Shown piece by piece: positions 32,854 to 42,382 of a stretch of 64,000 bases of DNA. The notes beneath the pieces are model-generated. The model made no database searches. It had not been told where the DNA came from and saw only the letters and a list, made by a program, of their open reading frames with translations. The translations under genes and the position numbers were made by a program. The stretch comes from UMGS1052 sp045580005. GTDB taxonomy: Bacteria; Bacillota; Clostridia; Oscillospirales; CAG-382. Each line of letters opens with the position of its first letter. The stretch's first letter is position 1. The stretch spans positions 31,021 to 95,020 of the forward strand of contig JAZNMZ010000009.1 of NCBI GenBank assembly GCA_045580005.1, written 5' to 3'.

Positions 32854-33282
32854 TCAGTTTTCCGGGTCCTCTCCTAATATTTTTGTAATTTCGATATTCG
32901 TGCTTTTTGAAAGCCTCTTGTTCAGCGAAAAGCTGATAATAAGTGCAGAAAGTATAAAAACTGTCGCACACACGATGTAACAGACGGTATTATTGTCAGT
33001 AAAATATCGGGTGACAAAATAAGAAACAAAAGAAAGAATTATCGGAAGCACAAATACACAAAAACTGATACCGAGTATCAAAGAGCTGTCGGAGATAATC
33101 TCAACAGTATCTCCCGGTTTTGCCCCGACGGTATTTTTCGCAAGCGACACAACATGCTCACAGCCATGAGCTCCAGTGCCGCAAACAGCCTTTTGCTTAC
33201 AACTTTCACAAGCAGACCTGCGTACTACGCTTATTGTAGCAAAACCTCCGTTTGTTGAAATAACCTTACCTGTATTTTTCAT
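32854..33282 (-). CDS. RseC/MucC-family (SoxR-reducing) membrane protein
   Basis: The ATG at 33282, 7 bases from GAGG, gives 142 residues. A cysteine set C-x2-C-x5-C-x5-C (SACESCKQKAVCGTGAHGC) is followed by two membrane helices (about 68-90 and 96-118). The pattern is that of RseC/RsxC-associated proteins, which link to Rnf-type electron transport or reduce SoxR. No Rnf genes are next to it. The FAD-dependent protein gene lies immediately upstream. Confidence 0.83.
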   Translation of the reverse strand: MKNTGKVISTNGGFATISVVRRSACESCKQKAVCGTGAHGCEHVVSLAKNTVGAKPGDTVEIISDSSLILGISFCVFVLPIILSFVSYFVTRYFTDNNTVCYIVCATVFILSALIISFSLNKRLSKSTNIEITKILGEDPEN

Positions 33283-33291
33283 CAATTTACC

Positions 33292-34935
33292 TCAAAGCTT
33301 ATATCTGGAAATAAATTCAATAGCACATTTGATGCCATCAACTGCGGCACTTGTAATGCCTCCTGCATAGCCTGCCCCCTCGCCACACGGGTATATACCA
33401 TCATAGTGAGGAGCCTGAAATTTATCATTTCTGACAATTCTGACAGGAGATGATGTTCTCGTCTCGGGTCCTGTGATAATTGTGCTGTCGGCAGAAAAGC
33501 CCTCTATACGACTGTTGAAGCTCGCAAATCCGTCTTTCAGCATCTCAGTAATGTAGCCCGGAAAAATCTCTGCTATATTGCAGCGAGAGATTTTCCCTGT
33601 ATATGTTGGCAGGACATCAGTGGACAAGGAATTCTTTGTAGTACCCAAGAAATCGCCCATTGTCTGGTATGGCGCACTGCCGTCGTCGCCGGCAAGGCGA
33701 AAAGCAGCATTTTCTATCCTTTGTTGGTATTGAATTGCACCAAATACACTTGAGCCGTAGTCTTTTTCCAAAACAGATACGGCAATGGCAGAATTTGCAT
33801 TCTTTCCGTCACGAGCAGAATAACTCATGCCGTTTGTTACAATCTCTCCATCAGCTGACGCAGAGGCAACAACAGTTCCTCCAGGACACATACAAAAAGA
33901 ATACACAGCCCTGTCGCCCACTCTTTTTGAAAGTGCGTATTCGCCCTGAGGCAAAGCGGGATTCAGGTATTCTTTACCGTAAAGAGCCTTATTAATGTTT
34001 TCCTGAAGATGTTCTACCCGAACACCCACAGAAAAGGCTTTTGGACGGATGTCAAAGCCGCCCTTCATAAGCATCTCAAAACTATCCCTCGCGCTGTGTC
34101 CAAGTGCGAGAAATACACTTTTTGCAGTGAAATCACCTTTTGTCGTGCGAACAGCGTTCAGTCTGCCTGCACTATCAAACAAGAAGCCTGATAGAGTAGT
34201 ATTGAAGTGCACCTCGCCACCGAGCGAAATTATTTCATTTCTCATGTTCTTTACAATAATTCTAAGCTTATCGGTGCCGATATGGGGCTTTGCGTTTGTA
34301 AGAATATCACGGTCAGCACCGAATCTGTAGAATGTATCAAGAACAAAGCTACAGTATCTGTTGTTGATTCTTGTTAGCAGCTTGCCGTCAGAAAAAGTGC
34401 CTGCACCTCCCTCGCCGAACTGAACATTAGAGTGTGGATTGAGATTGCCTTTTTCCCAGTACTCGCTCACACTTTTCGCTCTTGAATCAACATCCTCACC
34501 GCGCTCAAGCACGATCGGTCTGAATCCCGCCCTCGCAAGGACGAGAGCACAGAACATTCCGCACGGCCCGAACCCTGCAACAACAGGACGAAAGTCGGCT
34601 CTTTCTGTGCCGTATTCATACTCAAGACCGATTTCGTCCAACACGGCAAAACCGTTCTTTTTACAGCACTCATACAACCTATCAAGCTGCTTTATGTCAA
34701 AGGTGACAAAGTCGGTGCTTATAAGTACCGAATACACAAAGCAAATCTCGTCCTTTTTGCGCGCGTCTACCGACTTCTTATACACCGACAGATCTTTATC
34801 TTCAAAATCAAGAGGAATATGTGATTTTACAGCTAACTTTCTAGCCTTATATATAGCCGCAAGGTCATGATCTGCAAAGCTGCCGGTAAGCGGTACTTTT
34901 ATATTGCGTATGACAATACCCTTAATTGCGCTCAT
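33292..34935 (-). CDS. FAD-dependent oxidoreductase (NAD(FAD)-utilising dehydrogenase family)
   Basis: 547 residues with an N-terminal ferredoxin-like extension of about 90 residues, then a dinucleotide-binding motif VVAGFGPCGMFCALVLARAG, an internal NVQFGEGGAGTFSDGKL and a C-terminal GEGAGYAGGITSAAVDG that close the FAD site. This is the YtfP-like/COG2509 family of uncharacterised flavoproteins. The start overlaps the cdaR stop by 4 bases, so it is coupled to the c-di-AMP genes. Confidence 0.87.
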   Translation of the reverse strand: MSAIKGIVIRNIKVPLTGSFADHDLAAIYKARKLAVKSHIPLDFEDKDLSVYKKSVDARKKDEICFVYSVLISTDFVTFDIKQLDRLYECCKKNGFAVLDEIGLEYEYGTERADFRPVVAGFGPCGMFCALVLARAGFRPIVLERGEDVDSRAKSVSEYWEKGNLNPHSNVQFGEGGAGTFSDGKLLTRINNRYCSFVLDTFYRFGADRDILTNAKPHIGTDKLRIIVKNMRNEIISLGGEVHFNTTLSGFLFDSAGRLNAVRTTKGDFTAKSVFLALGHSARDSFEMLMKGGFDIRPKAFSVGVRVEHLQENINKALYGKEYLNPALPQGEYALSKRVGDRAVYSFCMCPGGTVVASASADGEIVTNGMSYSARDGKNANSAIAVSVLEKDYGSSVFGAIQYQQRIENAAFRLAGDDGSAPYQTMGDFLGTTKNSLSTDVLPTYTGKISRCNIAEIFPGYITEMLKDGFASFNSRIEGFSADSTIITGPETRTSSPVRIVRNDKFQAPHYDGIYPCGEGAGYAGGITSAAVDGIKCAIEFISRYKL

Positions 34936-36242
34936 TGTGCAGTACCCGCACCGACTATTTCAATCTCAACAGTGCGCGATGTATGATTCTTTAAGAAAAT
35001 ATTCTTTTTCCGAGTTGAAATAACAGCAAGATATTGGTTGCTGTCGCCCACTCTCTCGTCTCCGTTCAGTTGTACCTCGACATCAATATCAGAAGCATGA
35101 ATATTCTGAACTACTTCAGCAGGACCGCATACCATAACACTCAGCTGTGTTTTGATATCGGCCGATACTCCGTCTTTGCTGCCTTTTATAGCAATGTCGC
35201 CGTTAGGGATAATAATCTCTTTTTCTGTGTAGCCGGGGATGGTAACAGTAACATCGCGCTTATCCTGCGCAGCATATGCCTGACCGGGTATAGAAAGTGC
35301 CGATTTAAGGTGAAGTATGCCCTCTATCTGAGTTTCATCTATTGGCTCGGTAGCGATATATTCAATATTGTTCAGAAGATCGGGATCGCCCTTGAGTATA
35401 ATTGTTGGAGGAAGAATATTACATTCAATATATTCTTCGTCAAAATACCCATGCTTATATTTTGCAACAATTGGAAACTCCTTTTCCATCGTAACAACAA
35501 CCTCAACATCAAGCTCTGAAGGCTCAGTCTTAATATACGGACTCGAGACAATTTCGCCGTTTGCGTCGACAAGCTCTATCTTCTGCCGTACTTTCACTGA
35601 TTTTTCTATATTGTCAAGCTCAAGTGTAACCCTTGCCTTTTCAATCTTGTTGATATACTGTGTTGGTCCCTCAACAAGAATCTCAGGCACAGCAGGTCTG
35701 AGCTCATCTATTGACAGTTTTTCACTCTTGACAATACCAGTATACTCAATGTCAATATCAGCAACAGCCTTGGTAATTGTTTTATCTACATAGACAACAA
35801 GACTGGCGGGATTCTTGACTATTACGCTGGCGTTGGAAACGGGACTGACATACACATCAAGCGTGTATGTTCCTGCTTTTGTAATATCAGATAAATCAAC
35901 ATACGCATAAAGATCCTGCGCCTTAATTTTGTTGATTTCGCTCCTCTTTCCCGAAAGAACAACCTCGGCATAAGCGCCATATCCAGACAAAACAGAAAGA
36001 TTGTTTCCGATGTTTGAAGCGTTTTCAAGAGAAATCGGAACGGTAAATGTGTTTTCGAATGTAGGCGATTCTGCGCCGATTACATAAAACCAGAGACAGA
36101 TAGCCGCGAAGACACACATAATCTTTGCGCCAAGGTCGTTCATAAATCTGCGTGAAAACTTTGCGTCCTTGCTTTCGTTTGAAACCTTATAGCTCGGCTG
36201 CGAGCTGTTCTTACCAAAAAACTTTTTAATTCTTTCTATCAA
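34932..36242 (-). CDS. cdaR: YbbR-domain regulator of c-di-AMP synthase
   Basis: 436 residues with a TTG start overlapping the cdaA stop (TTGA). One membrane helix near residues 38-57 (IMCVFAAICLWFYVIG), then repeated YbbR beta domains outside the membrane (for example TYTLDVYVSPVS, VEYTGIVKSEKL-like repeats). CdaR binds and controls CdaA. The gene pair is conserved in Firmicutes; here it lacks the usual downstream glmM. Confidence 0.92.
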   Translation of the reverse strand: MIERIKKFFGKNSSQPSYKVSNESKDAKFSRRFMNDLGAKIMCVFAAICLWFYVIGAESPTFENTFTVPISLENASNIGNNLSVLSGYGAYAEVVLSGKRSEINKIKAQDLYAYVDLSDITKAGTYTLDVYVSPVSNASVIVKNPASLVVYVDKTITKAVADIDIEYTGIVKSEKLSIDELRPAVPEILVEGPTQYINKIEKARVTLELDNIEKSVKVRQKIELVDANGEIVSSPYIKTEPSELDVEVVVTMEKEFPIVAKYKHGYFDEEYIECNILPPTIILKGDPDLLNNIEYIATEPIDETQIEGILHLKSALSIPGQAYAAQDKRDVTVTIPGYTEKEIIIPNGDIAIKGSKDGVSADIKTQLSVMVCGPAEVVQNIHASDIDVEVQLNGDERVGDSNQYLAVISTRKKNIFLKNHTSRTVEIEIVGAGTAQ

Positions 36243-37102
36243 AGCTCGTCACCGTCCTTTTCTACTATTTCAACACTTATATCACCGTTTTTCTGATTGT
36301 TTTCATCGTTAAGTAACAGTTCAACAAGCTCATTTTTAAGACTTGTACTATCAAAATTCCTTGTCAGATGTCCATCAAGTGCTATAGATATTGTTCCTGT
36401 TTCCTCCGAAACAATAATTACAACAGCATCAGAATTTTCACTCATACCGATACCCGCTCTGTGACGGGTACCAAGGTCCTTGATTATCTCAGAGTTCATC
36501 GAAAGGGGCAAAAAACAGCCAGCAGAGTAAAGACGGTTATTTCTGATAATAAGTGCACCGTCATGCAAAGGCGCCTTATTGAAGAAAATATTCTTGATCA
36601 TTGATGCACCCGGAAAAGCATCAATAACAGTTCCGGTTTTTATAACATCGCCCAGCTTTGTTGTGCGCTCAAAAATTATAAGTGCTCCGGTCTTTTCTGC
36701 CGAAAGGTCTGACACTGCAGAAACGACAGCGTCTATACAGTCGGATGTACGGGTATATGTATTTTCCTTTTTAAGGCTTTTCACAAAAAAGGACTGACCA
36801 CCCATCTTCTCCAGGAACGAGCGAAGTTCGGACTGAAATAGAATAATTACACCAATTATTCCCGCCTGAACTATGTTATCAATAAGAAAACTCAAAACCT
36901 GCATTCCAAAAAGGTTACTTATAACCATTACGAGAATAACAAAGAGAATGCCTATAGCGAGCTTACCTGCGCGTCTGTCGCGTACAAATCGGTATATATA
37001 ATAAAAAATAACCGAAACAATGATTATATCAAGAACATCAAATACTCCGATATGAGATAGCTGTGTAAAGATTGTAGCTATTGCGTCAGATAAAACTTTC
37101 AC
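36239..37102 (-). CDS. cdaA: Diadenylate cyclase (c-di-AMP synthase)
   Basis: 287 residues from GTG at 37102, 8 bases after GGAGG. Three N-terminal membrane helices (about 17-100) precede the DAC domain with the catalytic motifs APLHDGALII (DGA) and LGTRHRAGIG (RHR). It condenses two ATP into c-di-AMP, which governs potassium uptake and wall homeostasis. Operon with birA upstream and cdaR downstream. Confidence 0.96.
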   Translation of the reverse strand: MKVLSDAIATIFTQLSHIGVFDVLDIIIVSVIFYYIYRFVRDRRAGKLAIGILFVILVMVISNLFGMQVLSFLIDNIVQAGIIGVIILFQSELRSFLEKMGGQSFFVKSLKKENTYTRTSDCIDAVVSAVSDLSAEKTGALIIFERTTKLGDVIKTGTVIDAFPGASMIKNIFFNKAPLHDGALIIRNNRLYSAGCFLPLSMNSEIIKDLGTRHRAGIGMSENSDAVVIIVSEETGTISIALDGHLTRNFDSTSLKNELVELLLNDENNQKNGDISVEIVEKDGDEL

Positions 37103-37105
37103 AGA

Positions 37106-37939
37106 TTATTCCTCCTTTACGAGTTTTGTGCTTACCTCGCCTGTACGCAAAATCCCTGTTGTGCCGTTGTCATACTGTACATACAGTGAGGCGTTGTCAT
37201 CGATTCCTATTGCTTTTGCTTTTATTTGCTCGTCGCCGCTGATAATGTAAATATCTTTTCCGATAAGTATTGAGCGCTGTCTGTACTCGTCAAGCATAAG
37301 CTCGTGACTCTTCTTATCTGTAACTGACAAGTACTTTTCAAGATTGTTTATAATCTCTGCAGCAAGCTTGTTTCTGGAAAAATCAATTACGCAGAAATCT
37401 GAAATTGATGAGGCAATATCCCTGACATCGCTCGAGAAGTCAGACGGTTTTGTTGTAACATTTACCCCTATGCCGAGGACGATGTAGTCGCTCTTACCCT
37501 TGTTCACAACTCGCTCTGCAAGTATTCCGCATACTTTTTTATCATCGCAGTAGATATCGTTAACCCACTTTATTCCTATATTTTCAAGTCCTGTAAGCTC
37601 CTTTAGCGCACTTGTGACAGCAAGAGCCGCGCGCACTGTTATGTAATCTGCATTCTTTGTATAAACACGATCTTTTAAAAGGATACTCATATAAAGACCG
37701 CCGTTTGGTGAAATAAACACCTTTCCAAGTCTGCCGCGTCCTGCATGCTGAGTCTCGGAAATCATTACGAAACCGTTATCGAGCACTTCTGCATTATCTT
37801 TTATGTACTGGTTTGTCGAACCGATAACCCGAACAACACCGATTGTCGAGCCCAACGACTCCGTATTAAGATAAGACGAAATACCTGCTATTGACAAAGG
37901 AACTTTTGCTAACGGTCTGTGTCTTTTGCTTGCTGTCAT
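37106..37939 (-). CDS. birA: Biotin-[acetyl-CoA-carboxylase] ligase, probably without HTH domain
   Basis: 277 residues starting after GAGGTG. The ligase domain shows STNQYIKDN, the biotinyl-AMP loop QHAGRGRLGKVF, GGLYMSILL and the KWVNDIYCDDKKVCGIL region; the C-terminal SH3-like domain follows (TGILRTGEVS). The N-terminus before STNQ is only about 40 residues, too short for the usual winged-helix repressor domain, so it is probably an enzyme only and not a biotin-operon repressor. Confidence 0.92.
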   Translation of the reverse strand: MTASKRHRPLAKVPLSIAGISSYLNTESLGSTIGVVRVIGSTNQYIKDNAEVLDNGFVMISETQHAGRGRLGKVFISPNGGLYMSILLKDRVYTKNADYITVRAALAVTSALKELTGLENIGIKWVNDIYCDDKKVCGILAERVVNKGKSDYIVLGIGVNVTTKPSDFSSDVRDIASSISDFCVIDFSRNKLAAEIINNLEKYLSVTDKKSHELMLDEYRQRSILIGKDIYIISGDEQIKAKAIGIDDNASLYVQYDNGTTGILRTGEVSTKLVKEE

Positions 37940-37972
37940 ATTTTCACCTCACTGTAAAAACTATATATGGGA

Positions 37973-39136
37973 CTATACTCCCGGGATGTTCATATCAAAA
38001 TCAATAATTCTAGAGAGTATGAAGTTTGAAACATACATTCCCTCGGGAGAAAATGCGTAGCCCTTTTTTGTTCGGATAACATGTCCCGAATTTATATATG
38101 GTCTGAGTTTCTGATAGTAAACAGAGTCAAAATCTCTGCCAAAAAGTTTGTAAAACTGCTCACAATCTATACCGTCGCTGAGTCTGAATCTCAGCATTAC
38201 ATATTCTGCAATCCTTGCCGAATGCGGAATGTCGATTATCTCATCAACAATGCTCTCGGAGGATATGCCTTTGAAAGAATCTATATAGAGCTTTATGTCC
38301 TTTTTAAAGGAGAATCTCTTGCCTGCAAAATATGAGTGCGCTGACGGGCCTATTCCAAGATATTCATCGCTGTTCCAATACTTGAAATTGTGTCTGCAAT
38401 ACTTATTTTTCTTAGCAAAATTAGAAATCTCGTAGTGATGATAGCCATTAGCAATCATAATCTGCCTTGAGGCAAAGTACATCTCGCTTTCGCTGTCCTC
38501 GTCAGGCAGGTTAAGAGTGTTTCTCATCTCAAAAAAAGGAGTCCCCTCTTCTATCTTAAGTCCGTAAAACGAAATGTGTTCGGCTCCCAGCTTGAATGCA
38601 TAGTTAAGACTTTGAACAAGTGATGCCATGTTTTGTCCTGGAAGTCCAAACATAATATCAAGATTTATATTGTCAAAGCCAGCTTTTCTCGCTAGAGCGA
38701 ACGCCCTTACCGAATCGGCAGCCGAATGTATTCTTCCGCAGACCTTGAGGTCATCGTTTACAAAGCTCTGTACGCCGAGGCTGAGTCTGTTGATTCCAAC
38801 CTTTTTGTAAAGCTTTAGTTTCTTTTCGTCCAGAGTACCGGGGTTTGCTTCTATTGTCACCTCAGCACTTTTTACGACATTGAAGTCAGAATATATTCGT
38901 TTAAAAAGCGCCGCAGTCTGCTTTTCGCCGAGAAGTGACGGTGTTCCTCCTCCGATAAACACAGTGTCAACTGCATAGTTTGAAGCCTGGGACTTATATT
39001 CGTCAAGCTGAAGCATAAGCGCATTTAGATATTCCTGTTTAGTAAGCTCGCCCACTGCAGGCAAAGAATAGAAATCGCAGTAACTGCACTTCCTTGCGCA
39101 AAAAGGAATATGGATATAAAGTCCGAGCTTTTTCAT
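37973..39136 (-). CDS. hemW: HemW-type radical SAM heme chaperone
   Basis: ATG at 39136 follows AAAGGA and gives 387 residues. Motifs: LYIHIPFCARKCSYCDFYS with the Cx3Cx2C cluster, FIGGGTPSLL, LSLGVQSF and YWNSDEYLGIGPSAHSYF. HemW proteins are HemN relatives that bind heme but lack coproporphyrinogen oxidase activity. Gene order lepA-hemW is widely conserved. Confidence 0.93.
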   Translation of the reverse strand: MKKLGLYIHIPFCARKCSYCDFYSLPAVGELTKQEYLNALMLQLDEYKSQASNYAVDTVFIGGGTPSLLGEKQTAALFKRIYSDFNVVKSAEVTIEANPGTLDEKKLKLYKKVGINRLSLGVQSFVNDDLKVCGRIHSAADSVRAFALARKAGFDNINLDIMFGLPGQNMASLVQSLNYAFKLGAEHISFYGLKIEEGTPFFEMRNTLNLPDEDSESEMYFASRQIMIANGYHHYEISNFAKKNKYCRHNFKYWNSDEYLGIGPSAHSYFAGKRFSFKKDIKLYIDSFKGISSESIVDEIIDIPHSARIAEYVMLRFRLSDGIDCEQFYKLFGRDFDSVYYQKLRPYINSGHVIRTKKGYAFSPEGMYVSNFILSRIIDFDMNIPGV

Positions 39137-39160
39137 ATTTATGCAATCCTTTCTCAAAAA

Positions 39161-40969
39161 TTAGTCTTCATCAAACTTGAGCACCGCCATAAATGCTTCC
39201 TGGGGCACCTCTACGCTTCCGAGAGAGCGCATGCGCTTTTTACCCTCTTTCTGCTTTTCAAGCAGCTTCTTCTTTCTAGTAATATCGCCGCCGTAGCACT
39301 TTGCGAGAACATCCTTACGCAGAGCTCTTACTGTTTCTCTTGCGATAATCTTGGAGCCTATTGCCGCCTGAACGGGGATTTCAAAAAGCTGACGCGGAAT
39401 ATTTTCCTTTAGCTTTTCAACAATCTTACGCGCTCTGCCGTATGCCTTGTCGGTATGAACGATAAACGACAGTGCATCAACCATATCTCCGTTGAGAAGA
39501 ATGTCGAGCTTTACAAGCGACGACTGGCGGTATCCGGCAAGCTCATAATCAAGTGAAGCATATCCTTTGCTTCTCGATTTGAGTGCGTCAAAGAAATCAT
39601 AAACTATCTCGTTAAGCGGAAGTGTGTAGTGAAGCTCAGCGCGCGTAGAGTCAAGATACTTCATATCCTTATACTCGCCGCGTCTGTCTTGACAAAGCTC
39701 CATAATACTGCCCACATACTCGGTAGGCGTGATAATGCTTGCCTTAACAATAGGCTCGCTTACATACTCACACGAGTCAGATCCAGGGAAATTAGCAGGA
39801 TTGTCAATAAAATATTCACTTCCGTCGTGCTTTGTGACTTTATAAATAACGCTTGGAGCTGTCGTGATAAGATCAAGATTGAATTCTCTCTCTAGGCGTT
39901 CCTCAATAACCTCCATGTGCAAGAGTCCCAAAAATCCGCATCTGAAGCCAAAGCCGAGAGCTGTTGATGTTTCAGGTTCAAATATCAGCGATGCATCGTT
40001 GAGACAGAGCTTTTCAAGTGCGTCTCTGAGATCACCGTATCGTGCGCCGTCTGCAGGATATATACCGCTGAAAACAACCGGCAAAGCCTGCTTGAAGCCC
40101 GCCAAAGGCTCGTCGCAAGGATTGGTATCAAGAGTGACTGTGTCGCCAACTCTTGTATCAGATACTGTCTTGATTGCGGCAGTTATATATCCAACTTCAC
40201 CTGCCGAAATGCTGTCAGCCTTTTCAAGACCGAAAGGTCTTAGATATCCAACCTCGTTTACCTCGTAGGTAATGCCGTTTGACATGAGACGAATAACATC
40301 CCCTGAGCGCACCTTACCATCAAATATTCTGATATATACAACAACACCCCTGTATGAGTCGTAGTATGAATCAAATATGAGGGCTCTGAGTGGCTTTGCA
40401 GTGTCTCCCTTGGGCGCAGGGATGCTCTTTACGACCTGTTCGAGCACTTTATCTATATTTACACCCGCTTTTGCAGAAACACAAGGAGCTTCGTCTGCAG
40501 GGATGCCGACTATATCCTCAATATCGTTCTTGACTCTCTCGGGGTCGGCAGACGGCAGGTCAATCTTGTTGATAACCGGAACAATCTCAAGGTCGTTGTC
40601 AAAAGCAAGATATGCGTTTGCCATAGTCTGAGCCTCAACACCCTGTGTCGCATCAACAACCAACAATGCACCCTCGCACGCCTGAAGCGAACGCGATACC
40701 TCATAATTGAAGTCGACATGACCGGGAGTGTCAATAAGATTAAAGGTATATTCCTTGCCCTCATAAGTATAGTTGAGCTTTACTGCACGAGCCTTGATAG
40801 TAATGCCTCTTTCTCTCTCAAGGTCCATATTGTCGAGAAGCTGTGCTTCCATTTCTCTCTTCTGTACGGTATCTGTAAGCTCAAGTATCCTGTCGGCAAG
40901 AGTAGACTTACCGTGATCTATATGAGCAATTATACAAAAGTTTCTGATATGCGATAGTTCGTTTGACAT
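39161..40969 (-). CDS. lepA: Elongation factor 4 (LepA)
   Basis: 602 residues. GTPase motifs IAHIDHGKSTLADRI, RERGIT, DTPGHVDF and NKIDLPSADPE; then the LepA-specific C-terminal domain (GGDITRKKKLLEKQKEGKKR). It is a ribosomal translocase-like GTPase that acts on stalled or misassembled ribosomes. It is first behind a clear promoter at 41067-41095 and heads the long minus-strand run. Confidence 0.97.
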   Translation of the reverse strand: MSNELSHIRNFCIIAHIDHGKSTLADRILELTDTVQKREMEAQLLDNMDLERERGITIKARAVKLNYTYEGKEYTFNLIDTPGHVDFNYEVSRSLQACEGALLVVDATQGVEAQTMANAYLAFDNDLEIVPVINKIDLPSADPERVKNDIEDIVGIPADEAPCVSAKAGVNIDKVLEQVVKSIPAPKGDTAKPLRALIFDSYYDSYRGVVVYIRIFDGKVRSGDVIRLMSNGITYEVNEVGYLRPFGLEKADSISAGEVGYITAAIKTVSDTRVGDTVTLDTNPCDEPLAGFKQALPVVFSGIYPADGARYGDLRDALEKLCLNDASLIFEPETSTALGFGFRCGFLGLLHMEVIEERLEREFNLDLITTAPSVIYKVTKHDGSEYFIDNPANFPGSDSCEYVSEPIVKASIITPTEYVGSIMELCQDRRGEYKDMKYLDSTRAELHYTLPLNEIVYDFFDALKSRSKGYASLDYELAGYRQSSLVKLDILLNGDMVDALSFIVHTDKAYGRARKIVEKLKENIPRQLFEIPVQAAIGSKIIARETVRALRKDVLAKCYGGDITRKKKLLEKQKEGKKRMRSLGSVEVPQEAFMAVLKFDED

Positions 40970-41066
40970 AAATTTAGCCTTTCGTAAGGAGTGATAGTGC
41001 TCAAGTATCGGCTGAAAGAAAAATAGTAATACTTCTCATGATAGCCTATGATCTTGTATCTATATA

Positions 41067-41095
41067 ATTATATAACAAAACACTCGTATAATCAA
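41067..41095 (-). promoter_or_regulatory. Sigma-A promoter of the lepA operon
   Basis: Minus strand TTGATT (41095-41090), 17 bases, TATAAT (41072-41067). A leader of about 90 bases follows with a weak AAGTAT/ATACTT stem. Confidence 0.8.
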
Positions 41096-41145
41096 GAGAA
41101 ATATGCAAAATTTAAGCAATATTTTTATATTTTTTTATATTTCTA

Positions 41146-41174
41146 TTGAATAGATGTCTATTTTGATTTATAAT
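41146..41174 (+). promoter_or_regulatory. Sigma-A promoter of the cysteine desulfurase operon
   Basis: TTGAAT (41146-41151), 17 bases, TATAAT (41169-41174), about 35 bases before the start codon; divergent from the lepA promoter. Confidence 0.85.
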
Positions 41175-41215
41175 ATAGTAAGTAAAGATAAAAAACGACA
41201 AAACAAGGAACACAG

Positions 41216-42361
41216 ATGGAAAAAATATACTATTTTGACAATGCAGCCACAACAAAGGTGTCAGACTCCGCAGCGAGCGAAGCTGTGCGTATTATGACGG
41301 AATTGTACGGAAATCCGTCATCTGTTCACGATTTCGGATACGAAGCCGAAAAGGTTCTCAAATCCTCAAGAAAGATACTGCTCGAAACGATAGGTTCTGA
41401 CGACAGAAAAGACGACTTTATATTCACTTCAGGTGGTACTGAGGCAAACAATCTTGCAATCCTCGGCACGCTCAAATTAAGACAACGCTTGGGCAAGACA
41501 GTAATATTTTCAGATTCCGAGCATGCATCGGTCTATACCCTGTCAAGAAAGCTCGCAGATAGCGGCTACACAGTTAAGTATATCCCCACCAAGGGCGGTG
41601 CGCTTGACTTTGATTTTTGCGAGCAGGAATTTAACGATGATGTCGTGCTTATATCATGTATGTATGTCAACAACGAAACAGGCGCAAAATACGACCTGAA
41701 AAAGTTAAACCAATATCGCCAGAGACTCTGTCCCGAAGCAATTTTTCATTCAGACTGCGTGCAGGCGTTTACAAAAGTAAAGGATCCTCTTTGCGAAACC
41801 GGCGCAGACCTCATCTCTGTCAGCGGTCACAAAATTCACGCTCCAAAGGGCGTCGGCGGACTTTATATCAAATCAGGGGTGCGTATTTCAAATATCATCT
41901 ACGGCGGCGGCCAGGAAAAGAATATCCGCTCAGGCACAGAAGCCCTTCCCCTCATTGCTGCCTTTTCAAAGGCTGTTAAGGAAACAGACACTTCCGCCAA
42001 CTACTCATATGTCGAAAAACTGAGGGAATACCTTTTAAACTCTGTTGCAAGAAAGCTACCTGAGCTTACGGTTAATATACCTGCAGATTCTTCCCCATAT
42101 GTTGTTTCTCTCACACTTCCCGCCATAAAAAGCGAGGTTATGCTCAGACACCTGTCAAGCAAAAACATCTATATTTCCGCAGGCTCAGCCTGCTCGTCAA
42201 AGCACCGCGAGAACAGGGTTCTCGCAGCATACGGATTGAACACAAAACAAGCCGACACCACTGTCAGAATCAGTTTTTCCGAATATAATACAAAAGATGA
42301 AATTGATATTCTGACAGAGGAAATACGAATCGGCACAGACACTCTTGTCTCTATGAAATAA
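41216..42361 (+). CDS. Cysteine desulfurase (NifS/IscS family)
   Basis: 381 residues. The PLP lysine lies in SVSGHKIHAPKGVGGLY and the sulfur-accepting cysteine in SAGSACSSKHRE; FTSGGTEANNLAI is the cofactor phosphate loop. It mobilises sulfur from cysteine for Fe-S clusters, tRNA thiolation or cofactors. No scaffold gene (iscU) or thiI neighbours it; murE follows, so its delivery partner is unclear. Confidence 0.93.
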   Translation: MEKIYYFDNAATTKVSDSAASEAVRIMTELYGNPSSVHDFGYEAEKVLKSSRKILLETIGSDDRKDDFIFTSGGTEANNLAILGTLKLRQRLGKTVIFSDSEHASVYTLSRKLADSGYTVKYIPTKGGALDFDFCEQEFNDDVVLISCMYVNNETGAKYDLKKLNQYRQRLCPEAIFHSDCVQAFTKVKDPLCETGADLISVSGHKIHAPKGVGGLYIKSGVRISNIIYGGGQEKNIRSGTEALPLIAAFSKAVKETDTSANYSYVEKLREYLLNSVARKLPELTVNIPADSSPYVVSLTLPAIKSEVMLRHLSSKNIYISAGSACSSKHRENRVLAAYGLNTKQADTTVRISFSEYNTKDEIDILTEEIRIGTDTLVSMK

Positions 42362-42382
42362 CAGCTACTTTGGGAGAAAATC

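Noticed and set aside
32690..32980. Plus-strand frames within recJ and the RseC-like gene
   Set aside because: Antisense shadows in regions with strong coding evidence on the minus strand.
40970..41066. Riboswitch in the lepA leader
   Set aside because: Only weak stems are seen and no known aptamer motif; the leader is short.
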